Made by a program: the position numbers and the translations under genes
The notes under the pieces: generated by a model
Databases searched by the model: none
Seen by the model: the letters and a program-made list of their open reading frames with translations, nothing else
Told to the model about the DNA's origin: nothing
Source: Amorphophallus konjac
Lineage: Eukaryota > Streptophyta > Magnoliopsida > Alismatales > Araceae
Direction: 5' to 3'
NCBI GenBank assembly: GCA_022559845.1
Contig: CM040126.1
Location: 140,128,064 to 140,192,063, forward strand
DNA length: 64,000 nt
Part shown: piece after piece, positions 35,536-45,062 of the stretch
How positions within the stretch are numbered: the first letter of the stretch is position 1
How the letters are laid out: every line of letters begins with the position of its first letter

Positions 35536-36409
35536 GCGGGAGTATCATGAAAATTTCTCGGCATCTCGGGCCACTTGGTAGGCTTGTTCTAGAGTGGCTA
35601 CTTGACGCATGAAAGCTCTTTCTTTATGTGGAATTGGAGCCCATTCTTAAAGCGGGAGAGTGTGATGGTGGGGTCCTCTTGGACTCCACATTTGAGAAGG
35701 TAGTAATCGAATTTCTCAATATATTCCATAACGGTCTTCCCTTCTTGGGTTAAGGCTTGCCACTCATCTAAGAGGTTTTGATGGTAGGAAGGAGGAACAT
35801 ATTTGAGTTTGAGTTGTTCTTTCATGGCTCCCCATGTGGTGATGGGAGCTTCTCTCATAACTATCCTTAAAGCCTCAATGTTCATCCAATGGGTCTTGGC
35901 TAACTTGGTAAGTTGCATCTTTGAAAGCCGGACTCTCCTATCCTCGGTCATGGGGTACCAATCAAAATATTGGTCCATAGCTGCCCCCCAATCTAAATAG
36001 ATGCTAGGGTGATGGGACCCATCAAAGGTGGGGCATCGACTTTCACAAGTCTCATAAGGTGGTCATCCGGGTTGTCCCGGGGGGGTCTCTCATTCCTCCT
36101 ATGAAGTGGGTCCCTATCCAGTTCGGGAGGATGGTCAAGGTTTAGCTCTCCAATGGCGGGTTCCTCATGTGGGGGAGGGGCCCTCCTATCACCCACCCTT
36201 GGGGCGGGCCTATTTTCCTCAAGTTGCTCAAGCCGGCTTGTTATGTCATCAAGCCATCCTAGGATGCTAGCCATACCCTCCACTAGGAACCTCATGTGAT
36301 CGGGGAGTTCATGCTCATTGGGGTTGGGATTCTCTTGGGGATTGGGATTCATTGCGGAATTGGAAGATGAGATATTGGTTTGATAGTGAGCACCACTACG
36401 GGTGGTCAT
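35536..36409 (-). pseudogene. Gag N-terminal and core part (chromovirus B)
   Basis: Starts MTTRSGAHYQ at 36409. The core near 35980-35610 shows YFDWYPMTEDRRVRLSKMQL, YVPPSYHQNLLDEWQALTQ and VMEYIEKFDYYLLKC. Frames change near 35990 and near 35590, so the ORF is broken in at least two places. A proline- and charge-rich region (about 36060-36240) precedes the core. Confidence 0.85.
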
Positions 36410-36505
36410 GCAAAGTTGGGTGGGCTATGCACGGGTGTGCGGATGCACCTATGACCTTGTGTGAAGATGACCCAAGACTAGACTTGTGAGAACAAGCCTA
36501 TGGCC

Positions 36506-36517
36506 GCTCTGATACCA
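36506..36517 (-). other. Primer binding site of chromovirus B
   Basis: TGGTATCAGAGC on the minus strand, two bases inside the 5' LTR. Confidence 0.95.
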
Positions 36518-36519
36518 CT

Positions 36520-38823
36520 TGATGTGGCACAGCCCAAGGTAGACAAAGTATGTATTGATGAGCCTAGGACCTAGACCCGCAAGCATATAAGAGTAATCAA
36601 CGAACTTTCACTAGCGGCTCAATCGCAAGGCGCATACAATCTCCCGAAGGTACCGGGGGATGATGGTGAGGGTCTGAGGCGAGACCCAATGATTCTAAGT
36701 GACTTAGTTGGCTTAGGCTGACCCCCCAAAGGGCCTGGGATTCCCAACTTTGTGGGAGGCCGGCACGCCGGGGCGTGGGATTGGGTGGCACTCGCTCACG
36801 AACCGCGGTGGGCACACTGTGGACTAATTGCGGGATTGGACACTCTCTCACCGTCCGACGGGCATGAGAAACAATACTAAATTTGCAGAGTAAAGACCAA
36901 GCAAGGGTAGTACCAGTAGCTCACCTAATCGGTGTGAGAACACCGATCCCGTTCGGAGACGAGGGCGCGCCGGGAAGCGTGGGTATACACCCGAACGCTG
37001 CGGCGATGGCACTTGACCTGAAAATTAAATGAAGTACAACACTACTCCTCACGCAGGAGGGGGGCTCTTGGGGTGGGGGTTAAGTTTCTTACAACTAAAC
37101 TACCTCCACGCATGGAGGGGCCTTCAGCTGGCTAAGCGGGGTGGGGGAATTAAGCTAATAGAATCAGTTCTAAGCTCTTCGTCGGTTCTGCCAATCCTCA
37201 GGTTCGCTGGACAGGTTGTCGATGAAGGCACCGCCACGGACTCAACCGAACTCAGATCTTGACGAAACTGGTGCCAAAAGTTCCCAAACTGGTCGAGGAT
37301 GATGTCTGAATTTTCATCATCGTTGATGACGACGAGGCTGGGTGGGGTCATCTCTGGAACAGGGCAGGCCGGTTCTATCTCTGTCGGGTGCAGAACTGAT
37401 GCAGTCTGCTGCCGAAGGTGCTGCGGACTCTCCCGAACTCCAAATGCGATGAAATTGGCATTGACGTGACTGTGGCCAAAGCAGCTTCGAGCAGGAACTG
37501 GAACCACAGGGAACAACCTGTGCACTCCGGCAAAGAAAATTGGAACTGGGGGCTCAGGTAGTCGATTGGCTCCCTTCTTCTTGGAAATGAAAGGTAACTG
37601 GACGAGGTTCCTGCCCTCCAAAAATGGTGCCCAAAGCTATCTCATGCTGGTCGTGGCAGCATCTGTACCAAGCTTCTGGTCTTCAGTCTGGGGTAGAATG
37701 CGCAGTTGGACGAGATCCGCTCCTTCGAACAGCTCCGAACTTGGATGCCGGCGGGACCACCTTCGTTGCGTAGCTGACACAACGACGTTTCCAGCAATAT
37801 AAGATTCGCCACCTGGGGCCTTCAGGGGAAGTCGTGGTGGCCACTGAAAGACGCTGCAACTCTGATGCCTACAATAGGAACAGAATATTGTGGAGAAGAG
37901 AGTGTGGGGGAGAGAATAAGCAAGGGATTATTTGGTGGATGGGGTGCTTAATGGTTGTGGGGAGGTGATGGGAGGTATTAGGGGCTTGTGAGGGCTAGGG
38001 AGATGAAGGTGGGGGGGGGCGAAATGGGCTGGAGAGGCTGTGAGATGAGTGGAGGGGAAGGTGGAGCTTCTTGGTGTGCAATGGGAGAGCAAGGGGTGAG
38101 GGGGGTGAATGTGGCTTGGATAGGGGAAGGGGAGGGCACACAATGGTGTAGGGGTGGTGGGGAAGATGAGGGGACACAGCCCTAAGGGAGGGAAGTTTGA
38201 AATTTGGCCTAGGGAGGAGCTCTTTCAGTCTTGCGGAGAGGGAGGGATGCTTGGGAAATAGTTTTGGGTAGGTGGTGGTTGGAGGGTGGAGCTAGGATTG
38301 GTGGAAGCTTTCTTGGGACTAAGAGGGGAGTTAATGGGGTGGTGGGTGGTTGGGGAGGTGATTGAATGAGGGGAGGGGAGTTAAGAGGTAGGTGGGAGAG
38401 GGGAGAGAGAGAATGGGGCGCAGCCCCCCTTGTGGGAGAGAGAAGGAGAGAGAGAGAGAGAAATAGATAATGAGAGATATAGAGGGATTTGGAAAGATGT
38501 TTTCAATATTCATGCCAAAGTGCTTACATGGGGAGAGATGGGGCCTATTTATAGGCAACCACTCTTTACATGACCAAAATAACCCTGACAATAAGATAAA
38601 AGACCCGACATGTCCATGACTCAATCTATTAGGTCCAAAACTAAGGTACTAAGGCCCAATTAAGCATAACAAGAGAAAGGGACTAGAACAACATGACTCA
38701 ATAAAGGAAAATACATAATATGAGACTTAGAAAATGAAGATAACATGTGTAGATCATAGTCAGCCATATCAAGAGTGTGCAGGCGACCCGAGCCAGAGGG
38801 AGTGTCGTGAGATGTCCTCATCA
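36520..38823 (-). repeat. 5' LTR of chromovirus B (right copy)
   Basis: TGATGTGGCAC to GTCCTCATCA, 2304 bases. TATA-like box at 38546-38555; purine-rich segment at about 37860-38470. Followed by the target duplication AGCGT at 38824-38828. Confidence 0.95.
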
Positions 38824-38828
38824 AGCGT

Positions 38829-39775
38829 CTAATCAGCGTGCACTCTTATGTAAAAAGGTGTGGATTACACTTGAGTGTTCTTAAAAGTTTTATGAGCCAA
38901 AAGAAAAATCTAAAAATGGGACCAAAAAAGGTCAGAAAAAGTGCTATAAACCTAAGGACTAAATCAGAAATGTCAAATATGTTTAACCTCAATACAAATC
39001 TTAGTAACTCTTAAAGAAGTCATTGGCTTTGAATAAGTAAGACAAAAGGAGGTTAAACAGGGTTATAATATGGAAAATTAGTTCATCTCTATTAAACATG
39101 AATGCAAAAATTTTCAAAAGAAATTTCATTGATAAACTCTGAACTTATTAGATTTGAACCATGCAATTAAATAAGGGACAAATCATAAGCCATTTATAAT
39201 GGAAGAGTCTGGAAATTAATCATTTCTGATTTATGAAATTAGTATCATATTGAGATCTTTTCTTGCAAAATTGACAGACTTCATCTCTTCAAATTCCTTG
39301 TTGAATCTCTTCTCGATTGTCTACTGAAATCAACATTGGTATCATTTCTGACTATTGCCTGTTGAAGTTCACTCAAGTTCACCCTGTCACTTAAACAATT
39401 TATGTCTACTGTCTGAAATCATTTTACATCAAGGACATCCTTGTATGTTGCCTTTTGTTCTCTATTGAGTCTACTTGTATCTAGCTATGTTTTTGCTTTA
39501 ATCATATTTCAAGGTGGAGAAAATTCAAACTCTGACATTTTACCTGAATTTTACGTTATGCATGACCCTTCTGAGCCTTCTTAATTAAACCATCTCCAAA
39601 TTTCCATATGTGATGTCAAACTATTTTTTTTACTGATGTCAAAGGGGGAGAATAGTTTGATGAGTCATTATATGGGAGATGCATGTTTTTGAAAGGGGAG
39701 AATAGTTTTAGTCATTCAGTATGTCAATTTGATCACAATGACTCAAAGTGTTGCCATCATCAAAAGGGAGGAGAA
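38829..39775 (+). other. Non-coding 3' internal region of E2, second part, with polypurine tract
   Basis: Continues E2 after chromovirus B. No coding frame. Purine tracts AAAGGGGGAGAA near 39645 and a similar one near 39690 precede the terminal polypurine tract AAAAGGGAGGAGAA at 39762-39775. Confidence 0.7.
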
Positions 39776-41205
39776 TGTTGTGTCCCTGTGCTTTGATGAT
39801 GTCAAAACTATGATTCATATGATTTTGATGATGTCATGCTCTTGATGATATTATATACTTGCATAGATGTCAAAGATATGACTCATATGTTTGAAGAACA
39901 AGTCTGAAGAGTTTGGAAAATTCAGTTGAATTCTTGAAGAACAGAGAACAAGTTTGAAGATTTTTGAAGATTCTGTAAAGCTCAGCAGAAGATAATTGCC
40001 TACAGAATAAGGGTGACAAATAGACATGTTGACAGACAAATAGCTCTCAAGGGTGTAAAAAGACCAGCAGCGGTGAAAAATATAAGACAATGATGTTAAA
40101 GGATTTGCAAGGCAAACAAAAGAAGAAGAGTCGACGCCATTTGGCTCTCGATTCGACTCCAGAGTCACCCACTAGATGAAGAGAATAGTGGTGACAACTA
40201 ACTTCATAACGGTGAATGATGTGAGCTAGTGGTGACAAATAACTCGTTAGTGGTGACAAATAGTTGTTATCAATGAAAATTGAGTGAGAAGGCTGAAAGC
40301 CTTGAAATGCGAAGAAGGAGAGTCGACTCCAAGATAAATTAGAGTTGACTCGATCGTAGCTTTTGCAAAGAAGAACTGAAGCTTTTGACAAGGGAGAAAA
40401 ATTAGCCTTAAGGGTGTAAAATACACCAACAGGGCTGACAAATAGATGAGCAAAGGTGAAAACTAAGTCACAAGGCTCAAAAGATGAACAATGTTGTCAA
40501 ACAGTTCTCAAGGCTGTATAACGGTGAACAAAGTTGACCCAAGTTGACCAAGTCAAAGTGATAAGGCAAGATTGAATTTAGTCAAAGTCAACATTAGTCA
40601 AAGTGACTCCAGCCAAGTTCTAGTCGAGTTGACTCAACTCATGATGACCTAGTCAAAGTCAAAGACAACCTCAAGGCAAGCTATAGTGATCTAGTTAAGT
40701 TGACTTCAGTCAACACTACTTCAAGCAAGTTCAAGACCCTCAAGCTCGCAACGGTGTAAAATGGCCTATATAGATGACAAATGAGCAACAGTAGTAACAA
40801 ATAGCTTCTCTGGGGTGACAAATAGAAGCTAGAGGTGACAAATAGGTAAAGGCGACGAGTCAAGGCAAACAAAAAAAGTCTAAGGTGACAACTCTTGAAT
40901 ACAAGGGTGACAAATGGCTCTTAAGGAAGACAAAAGAACAACAAGGGTGACAAATACCTTCCTAACGGTGAAAAATAGATCAATAGAGTTGAGAAATGAA
41001 GGAAGGTGAAAGAAAGAAGAACTGTGAAGATAAAGGCGATGGCTATTGAAGGATAAGGGTGACAAATAGCTTGGTAAGGCAGACAAATAGACAATAAGGG
41101 TGAAAAATAGCTTGGTAAGGCTGAAAAATAGCTAGGCTCATGGGAAATGGAAGATTCACTCTGAGGTTCAAAGGCCAATCATCTGGCACTTAATCCTAGG
41201 ACACC
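39776..41205 (+). repeat. 3' LTR of E2, distal part missing
   Basis: Starts TGTTGTGTCCCTGTG next to the polypurine tract and matches 14603-15108 from 40011. It carries a dense array of GTGACAAATAG boxes (40011-41140) and GTCAAAGT/GTTGAC boxes (40530-40720); the box array is longer than in the 5' copy. Homology to 24940-25010 is still visible near 41165-41205, then stops, so the transcribed end of the LTR (about 0.9 kb) is absent. Confidence 0.75.
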
Positions 41206-41488
41206 TAACATAGAAGCATAGGAATAGTCCAATAGAAGCGTAGGTAAAAATCATCTATAGATGCACATATAAAAAGGATACACCTACGTTCTTAAAACGT
41301 AGGTATTACCTATTGCCACGTAGTAGAAGAAACGTATGAATACTGATTAGCATCACTTTTTAGAAAACATAGGAAAATGATTTAACGTCGGTTAATAAAA
41401 AACGTACGAATATGTTATCTTTTCTTATTAAAAAAATCATATTAATAGCTGCACTCTCATCACCTAGAATAGTGCATCCATTCAAGCT
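41206..41488. other. Unassigned AT-rich segment with a 9-base palindromic pair
   Basis: ACCTACGTT (41282-41290) and AACGTAGGT (41296-41304) form a hairpin with a 5-base loop. Related ACGTA boxes follow near 41319, 41331 and 41400. This resembles subterminal repeats of CACTA DNA transposons, but no terminal repeats or transposase were seen. Confidence 0.35.
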
Positions 41489-41776
41489 AATAATTGTCAT
41501 CATTATTACCAATTCTCAGTAATAATCTGTAGTCTTTGTTTGAGCACTATTAGCTATTCATGCCGAATATCTAAATCCTAGTCTATGTTTGAGCCACTCC
41601 TAAGACAGCTTGGAGATGTGGAACAGATATGTAGTCATAAAGATCCCATCTCCAAGCTATCTTGGGATTGGCTCAAACAAAGACTAGGATTTAGATATTC
41701 GGCATGAATAGCTAATAGTGCTCAAACAAAGACTACAGATTATTGCTGAGAATTAGTAATAATGATGACAATTATT
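41489..41776. repeat. Long inverted repeat (131-base arms, 26-base loop), MITE-like
   Basis: The arm 41489-41619 is nearly the exact reverse complement of 41646-41776, with only a few mismatches. Ends are AATAATTGTCATCATTATT and its complement. A transcript in either direction would fold into a long hairpin. No coding content. It could be a MITE or a foldback element; no clear target duplication was identified. Confidence 0.85.
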
Positions 41777-42031
41777 TGTTTGATAATCAAAACCTATCAC
41801 ATAGTTTAAGGGAAATGGGCATTCTAATCTCTGATGACAAAAAATGGCCTAATTGACATTGTCAACATTCACCTCCATTTAACAAGTAAAAAACATTTCA
41901 CCTCTGTTTAACAGGTAAAGAAAAGGAAGTCTATCATAAATGTAAATTCAGAGTATCAATTCATTCAAATGTACCATTTCAAGCCAATGTAGGTCAAAAA
42001 TCTAAGTAGCATGATGAAGTATATTGCATAC

Positions 42032-42290
42032 CCTCAGTTGCTCTAGCACCAAAGGATTATCAGTCAGACATTTTACAGCCATTGTCATCAACACAGGCAC
42101 TGAATGCTCACCTAGTACCATCAGCTTTGTAATGCTCACACAAATTGAATCTATCAATTGTTGTTGCTATTCACTTGTCTTAGTTTCATAAAGTAGTATA
42201 TCAAGCAAATCTTTGACTGAGTTCCCTTCACCCTTTTGTATCATTTCTTCCACAATTTTAGTAGCTTCAAAATTTTCTCCTTCGCTTGTA
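42032..42290 (-). pseudogene. Cytochrome P450 exon remnant, CYP90-like (brassinosteroid-type clan)
   Basis: The minus-strand frame reads IVEEMIQKGEG, VKDLLDILLYE and, in the I-helix region, LGEHSVPVLMTMAVKCLTDNPLVLEQLR. This layout matches the I-helix part of plant CYP90-type P450s, which carry a GE(D/E)-S-PVLMTLAVK-L pattern. The exon is bounded by a plausible acceptor (CCAG before 42290) and a GT donor right after QLR (42031). A TAG at 42167-42169 interrupts it. No other P450 exon was found in the window. It is the best candidate for host-gene sequence here; function as a gene is unlikely. Confidence 0.55.
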
Positions 42291-42483
42291 CTGGTTATAC
42301 AAAGTTCTTTATTAGCTGCATGATTCATAAAAAGCATTGTTCAAATAGACAAAGGACAACTACATCCGAGAATGAAATATCAAAGCATTTGTTGGTCATG
42401 GTAAGCTATGCTTTGTAATATCAAAGCACGTTACACTTCCTATCACCATTTTGAGAGAGAACCGCGTTGTTTTTAATGTACTC

Positions 42484-42696
42484 TTATTCTACCACAAATA
42501 AGAGAGCTATATTGGATGGAATGGCAGATGCGGCAATACCTTGAGCGACTTGTATAACCTTGTTCCAGGTAGCTTGATTGGCGAACAGATGAGGCCCTGA
42601 ATGAACTCGTTGTATTCCCTTTTCAGAAAGTCCAAGTCTTTTCCAAGTTCTATTCACATTAGCACCTTGATCAACGCTTGGAATGTAATTTGGCAT
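42484..42696 (-). other. Unrecognised minus-strand ORF, possible gene fragment
   Basis: 70 codons with ordinary amino-acid composition (VNRTWKRLGLSEKGIQRV, GPHLFANQATWNKVIQ). I do not recognise the family. It is not part of any LTR element and lies upstream, on the same strand, of the P450 exon. It may be a host exon remnant or part of an unidentified DNA transposon. Confidence 0.3.
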
Positions 42697-42837
42697 TCAA
42701 TATTAGTAAGAATCAAGCCACACATGCGACTAAAAATAAATAATAAGTTGACATTCATTTGAAAAGGATTCCTGATCTATCTATTGCATCTGTAGGATAA
42801 TAATATTTTATTTTGGGAACTATTCTAACTATGAAAT

Positions 42838-43065
42838 TCATCTTTTCCATAAATCACCTAGCCTTCTTCCCAACTGCAAAAGAAAGTGACGTATTGCAAT
42901 GAAATCTATTTCGAAAAGATGACACACTCTGGTAGCAAAAATGGTGGTATTTCGGCCACCACACATAAGAAAGTATAGCTGGGAAATGTTTTGAAGGAGA
43001 AATTCTACATCAGGCTGCTCACTAGCAACATTAAGGAACATGCCAATTTGATCTTGTTGTTGCAT
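42838..43065 (-). other. Unrecognised minus-strand ORF next to the E3 LTR
   Basis: 75 codons with protein-like composition (FLLQNISQLYFLMCGG, ATRVCHLFEIDFIAIRHF). Its first codons overlap the presumed E3 LTR start at 43055, so the real 5' end is probably cut by E3. Family not recognised; possibly an exon of the same source as the neighbouring ORF. Confidence 0.3.
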
Positions 43066-45036
43066 CCCTACAGTTTTGATGATGTCTCACACTATAAATC
43101 AATTTATTTTATCACATTCTTGAAATAAAGGTCCGTGCATATTTTGTCGCGGTGCATTTCTTTGTTTCTAAGCATGAAGGAGGTATGTGCTTGTTGCATG
43201 ATTTAGGTTCGTGCATTATTTGTCATTCGTCTTTTTGCTTAATGCATATTAAGTCAGTACATGCATTGTCTCGTTCATAAGTTTGCTTGGTGCAAGTTTC
43301 TCAAAGTTCTGCATTTCTCACATAAAGTGCTTGCCTCAGTGCAAATCCTTGTTCATGCACAGGTTCTATCGTTCTTACTCTGTCTTAGTGCTTTTTACTA
43401 GATCATGTGCACCAAGGTCCGTGTATATCATGTCTCTGCATCTCACCTCTCGAGGTTGGTGCAATATTTGGGTCGGTGCAATTCTTGACTAGAATGCATT
43501 GTTTAGTCTGCTCATTTTTTTTATCTCAGTGCAAATCCAACTCGGTGCAAGCTTTGACTTGCATCTCTCTTTGTTCTGCGCATTTCTCTCTACCATCTCA
43601 GTGGAGCTCTTGCTTGGACTGCATATCCCGACTCGGTGCATTCTTTCTCTTTCTGAATAACATGAAGTCGGTGCATCTGTTATTGCATTAACATACTCGG
43701 TGCAAGGTTTGGTCTGCACCTAGTCGGTGCAACTTTCGGTTAGACGTAGGTATAGGAACTCAACTCGGTGCATACTTTGCTTCAGATAAAAACATGATCG
43801 GTGCATAGCCAAGTCTATACAACTCACTGTAGCTGTCTATGCACGTTTTGCCCCATGCACACCAAGTCTATACAAATACCTATAGCAACGAGGTCGGTGC
43901 AGTTCTTGTTACAGGCCTATTAAACTCGGTGCAACCTCTTGTTCACCCTGTAGTAAGTCAGTGCATTGGTTGACTTGGAAATTTCTACTCAGTGCAGTTT
44001 ATGTTTACTTACTCGCTACGTCGGTACGACTTGTGCTAAGTGTGTGACAAAATGTTTATTCCTTTCTTGACAGTCTGTCTGTGCATTCACCAGGTGGATG
44101 GCACGTGATCCGAGGAAGATAGAGGTCCAGAACATTCCGACACGTGCCCCAACCTTTAAAATGGGAAATGTGGTATCCACATGCCCAAGTTTCTGAAACA
44201 GACATATATATACTGAGGAAAAGGGTTCGTAAAGTAGAGGATGGAATAGTGAAAAAGGAGAGAAGAGTGAGAGCAGTGCTGTGGATCAAGAGAGAAAACC
44301 AAAGACAAACCACTCCATCAAGAGCACAGAGAAGATTCGGAGAGAGAGCTGTCTGTGAATCTGAAGATCTACTTCTACGGAAGCTACATTGTTTTGATTT
44401 AGAGATAATTATTTTCCATCGGTCCTTTATTTTTGAGTTTCCTTCATTTTCCATTCCATTTTTGTCACCCTCCAAGCTTGCTCGGAGGAAGGGAGAAGTT
44501 CTTCGATTTCCCTCCATTGTTCTTGGAGGAAGAGAGGTTTGATCCTCTAGTTTTGTGAGTTGCTTGAGAGCAATTTCATAGGGATCCCTTTGCTGCGTGC
44601 AAAGGAACGGAGATTTGTTCTCTAGCGTTCCTTCTGGTTGATCAGAAGGCTGAGGAGGGTGTTCCTCAGGGCAAGTTGTTTGGCAGCGGTTGTCGCAGAC
44701 TGAGTCTGCTGTGTGCGATTGATCATTGCAAGGAAACCTTACTCTTCTGAGTGAGAGGTGGACGTAGATTGCGGGTAACAATCGAACCACCTAAAAAATT
44801 CTGTCTCTCTTGTGAGTTTGAATGTCTACTTTGTGCTTGCTCTCCATCTACTTGATATATTGCTTCATCATGAATTCTTTCTCGATCTCAATCCATAGTC
44901 TAGATATCTCTATTACCTATCTCTGAAGTTTTTACCACTACATTTTTAGGGGTTGAGTATTTGGTTCTCAGCTTATCAAATTTGGGAGTGATCTATTCAT
45001 CCCCCCCTTCTATCTCACTTTCCGCTGTGCGTATCA
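43055..45036 (+). repeat. 5' LTR of E3
   Basis: The start is placed at TGTTGTTGCATCCC (within about 6 bases), followed by TTTTGATGATGTC as in the other Sirevirus LTRs; it ends GTATCA before the primer site. U3 (about 43130-44030) carries at least ten (C)TCGGTGCA boxes. A TATA-like ATATATATAC lies near 44203-44213. The AG-rich leader and TCTATTCATCCCCC terminus are shared with E2 and E4. Confidence 0.75.
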
Positions 45037-45038
45037 AT

Positions 45039-45050
45039 TGGTATCAGAGC
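45039..45050 (+). other. Primer binding site of E3
   Basis: TGGTATCAGAGC, two bases after the LTR end; initiator-Met tRNA type. Confidence 0.95.
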
Positions 45051-45062
45051 AGGTTTTTCACT

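Larger units (their letters stand above)
29256..38823 (-). mobile_element. Chromovirus B (Ty3/gypsy), complete with both LTRs
   Basis: 9568 bases on the minus strand, with LTRs of 2303 and 2304 bases, primer site, gag, protease, RT-RNase H-integrase and chromodomain. Target duplication AGCGT at 29251-29255 and 38824-38828. The left terminus reads TTATG where the inner copy reads TGATG, a single substitution. Related to chromovirus A in every domain, but LTR and Gag sequences differ enough for a separate family. More frameshifts than A. Confidence 0.95.
14603..41205 (+). mobile_element. Copia element E2: gag-only Sirevirus derivative, split by two gypsy insertions
   Basis: Components are: 5' LTR (14603-15108 and 24835-25917), primer site, gag (26005-27702), a non-coding 3' internal region (27703-29255 and 38829-39761), polypurine tract and 3' LTR (39776 to about 41205). 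Protease, integrase, RT and RNase H are absent: the sequence goes from the gag end straight into a 3' region homologous to that of E4. Chromovirus A splits the 5' LTR and chromovirus B splits the 3' internal region, both with intact 5-base target duplications. The first 235 bases of the 5' LTR and the distal part of the 3' LTR are missing. Confidence 0.8.

Noticed and set aside
44056..44790. 244-codon minus-strand ORF
   Set aside because: Antisense to the leader half of the E3 LTR; composition follows the AG-rich leader.
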